From Otis tarda (taxonomy: Eukaryota; Chordata; Aves; Otidiformes; Otididae), in assembly GCA_026413225.1 (NCBI GenBank), contig CM048553.1, positions 129,212,190-129,276,189 on the forward strand: a stretch of DNA of 64,000 bases, given 5' to 3'. The notes under the pieces are model-generated. The model was not told the origin of the DNA. It made no database searches and saw only the letters and a program-made list of their open reading frames with translations. Position 1 is the first letter of the stretch. Each line of letters opens with the position of its first letter. Positions 62,381 to 64,000 of the stretch are shown here, piece after piece. The position numbers were made by a program, and so were the translations under genes.

Positions 62381-64000
62381 TAAAAGTTAAACTGGCAGTT
62401 CTGTAGGTAAGAAGTAGCCAGAATAAACTAATAAATCTATTCCAAATACAGGCTTTATGCTACTGAATGAAGACCACGAATATGAGATGTATGAAAGAAT
62501 CAACTAGCACAAATTCTCTGAATACATCAGACAAGAACGAGAGGGGTTCTGTTTGATTTTTTTTGTTGTTGTTGTGATGCCCAACACAGCTGAGTGAGAC
62601 ACAGGTAGGTAGAGAGTAACAGAGCTACAGCGCAGGCGGTGAACCAAGCCTTGATTTCACACCCCTAAAGGCCTGGCCAGCACGGCTGTGGAAACTTGGT
62701 GGTAACAGGTCACTAGTGAACTACCTCCCAGCTTGAACCAGGGGAACCAGAAAGGAACTGTGGAATCACAGTTCCCTCCTTGGTCTTCTAAGGTAGAGAA
62801 TGCAGTCTGAAACTAGACTTACTTTGGGAAAATTTGAATAAAACGGCAAAAACTGCAGTGACTTGGGCCTTCTCACTCAGAAAACAGTTCCTCACACACA
62901 CAGCCCTTCATTTTCCCCAGCAACAGTGTCAATTAATGTTCTGTATGGCTAAGCATTTGCTTTGACCACACTGCTTGTAATTAGCAGTGTCTATTAATAC
63001 TAGGCATCTGAGACCTGCAGGGTTTGAGTAAAAAGTGCCAGGGCTCAAGTGTTTATGAGCAGTTCATATACAGCAGGAAATTTCTTGTTTTTCTTGAACA
63101 GTTGCCCTGTCTCTACTTGCCAAAAACTGCATGGTGAATAGTCATTACCCAATTTAATAGAGATGTGGGCTAAAATTTCTGCTACCTGGTTTTACACATA
63201 GGCTGTGGTTAGAGGAGAAAACAGAGAAAAGTCTCATTGCTTACATGTTAGTATGTAACTTAAGTGAAAGCAAGAAGTTTAAATAAGTCAGTCTGTGTCT
63301 ACCATCTTAAAGTAGGCTTTTCAATTCTTTGCAATGCCGTGGATTAGTGATAGATGGAAACAAATCCTGCAGATCCTACCATCATCAATTTTTATGGCAA
63401 TTAAAATGCTACTCTTAAGATGAATTTTACCTTTCACTTATAGATTTAATTTTGAATGCCGGTATGGATTTTTGTTCTGATAGTTTCATTTTGCAACACA
63501 AATCATTAAAACAGAGGAGCTTTGTCTCCTTCCTTTCTTTGTGTTGTATCTTAAAAAATGGCTTCTGTGGCTTCTTAATCTCTGTATTTATGATCATGTT
63601 AAAGTGTTGGGTTTTATTCAAGATGAGAATGAGCTGATTCTAATTCACGGGGAACAAAACTCCATCACTATCCTTTTTACTCCAATGCTCTACTCACAGG
63701 ACCACAGGCATCTTATGGGGACAGGCATTAACACTGTGCTATCAATTTGGTATGTCATCATGCTGTTTGTTCTTGCATAGTTGCAAGTCTGTCTTTCAAG
63801 TTTGTTTACAGCTCTGCTTAACAGACTAGGAATTAGGTGAGTTAACTGAGCCCAATGCACAAAGCTCAGGGCAGTTTCCTGCCTAGCACAATAGAAAAGA
63901 ATGGCAGAAATGGAGAGTAAATCTTCCTGAAGAGTGAGACTCCAACCTCATTTTATAAAACTCGGTTCTCCATCAAGACATCATTTACAGGGTACAGATA
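62381..64000. other. Unique non-coding DNA
   Basis: A T-run leading into (GTT)n lies at about 62558-62575. Otherwise AT-rich sequence without a recognised repeat or gene. Open frames of 60 to 80 codons near 63427-63780 overlap in several frames and are probably chance. Confidence 0.6.

Noticed and set aside
1-64000. CRISPR arrays, operons, toxin-antitoxin or phage-defence systems
   Set aside because: No regularly spaced repeats, ribosome-binding sites, gene clusters or prokaryotic protein families are present; the DNA is avian nuclear non-coding sequence.

Overview
The window looks like a stretch of bird (archosaur) nuclear genome. It is AT-rich and contains no recognisable conserved protein-coding gene. 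The diagnostic signal is the chicken-repeat-1 (CR1) family of LINE retrotransposons. Several copies end in the typical avian 3' tail: a CCTTCCAACC-type segment followed by short direct repeats of ATTCTATG. CR1 was recognised from remembered consensus, not from a search. The species cannot be told from the sequence.

Layout. 1-5 kb is non-coding DNA with three weak gene-like signals: a minus-strand open block ending in a GTGAGT splice-donor-like site (1153-1332), a cysteine-bearing open block between an acceptor-like and a donor-like site (3635-3808), and a long pyrimidine tract leading into a short open frame with AATAAA (4271-4530). 5-20 kb is unique non-coding DNA with an ancient CR1 tail (5228-5322) and one or two remnants of an old inverted-repeat family. 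20-26 kb has a CR1 3' fragment (+, 20301-21024), a diverged local duplication (22776-22883 and 23278-23382), a cluster of E-box and homeodomain-like motifs (23395-23570) and a minus-strand CR1 fragment (24796-25135). 26-36 kb is unique DNA with a very old CR1-like block (30297-31145) and two CR1 3' tail scraps. The most extensive repeat is a decayed CR1 of about 2.3 kb (36985-39292). 39-45 kb has an ancient L3-like CR1 fragment (-, 41925-42145), an unexplained open region (43030-43488), a CR1 scrap (44309-44395) and a 24-bp tandem repeat. 45-61 kb is almost repeat-free. A younger CR1 (+, 61608-62380) lies near the right end.

Interpretation. Nothing here forms a pathway or operon. The region is best read as intergenic or intronic DNA carrying several age layers of LINEs. 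Most long open frames have the lengths expected by chance in AT-rich DNA. No CRISPR array, tRNA, rRNA or prokaryotic system was seen. The items most worth checking are the local duplication with its adjoining motif cluster, and the three exon-like blocks.
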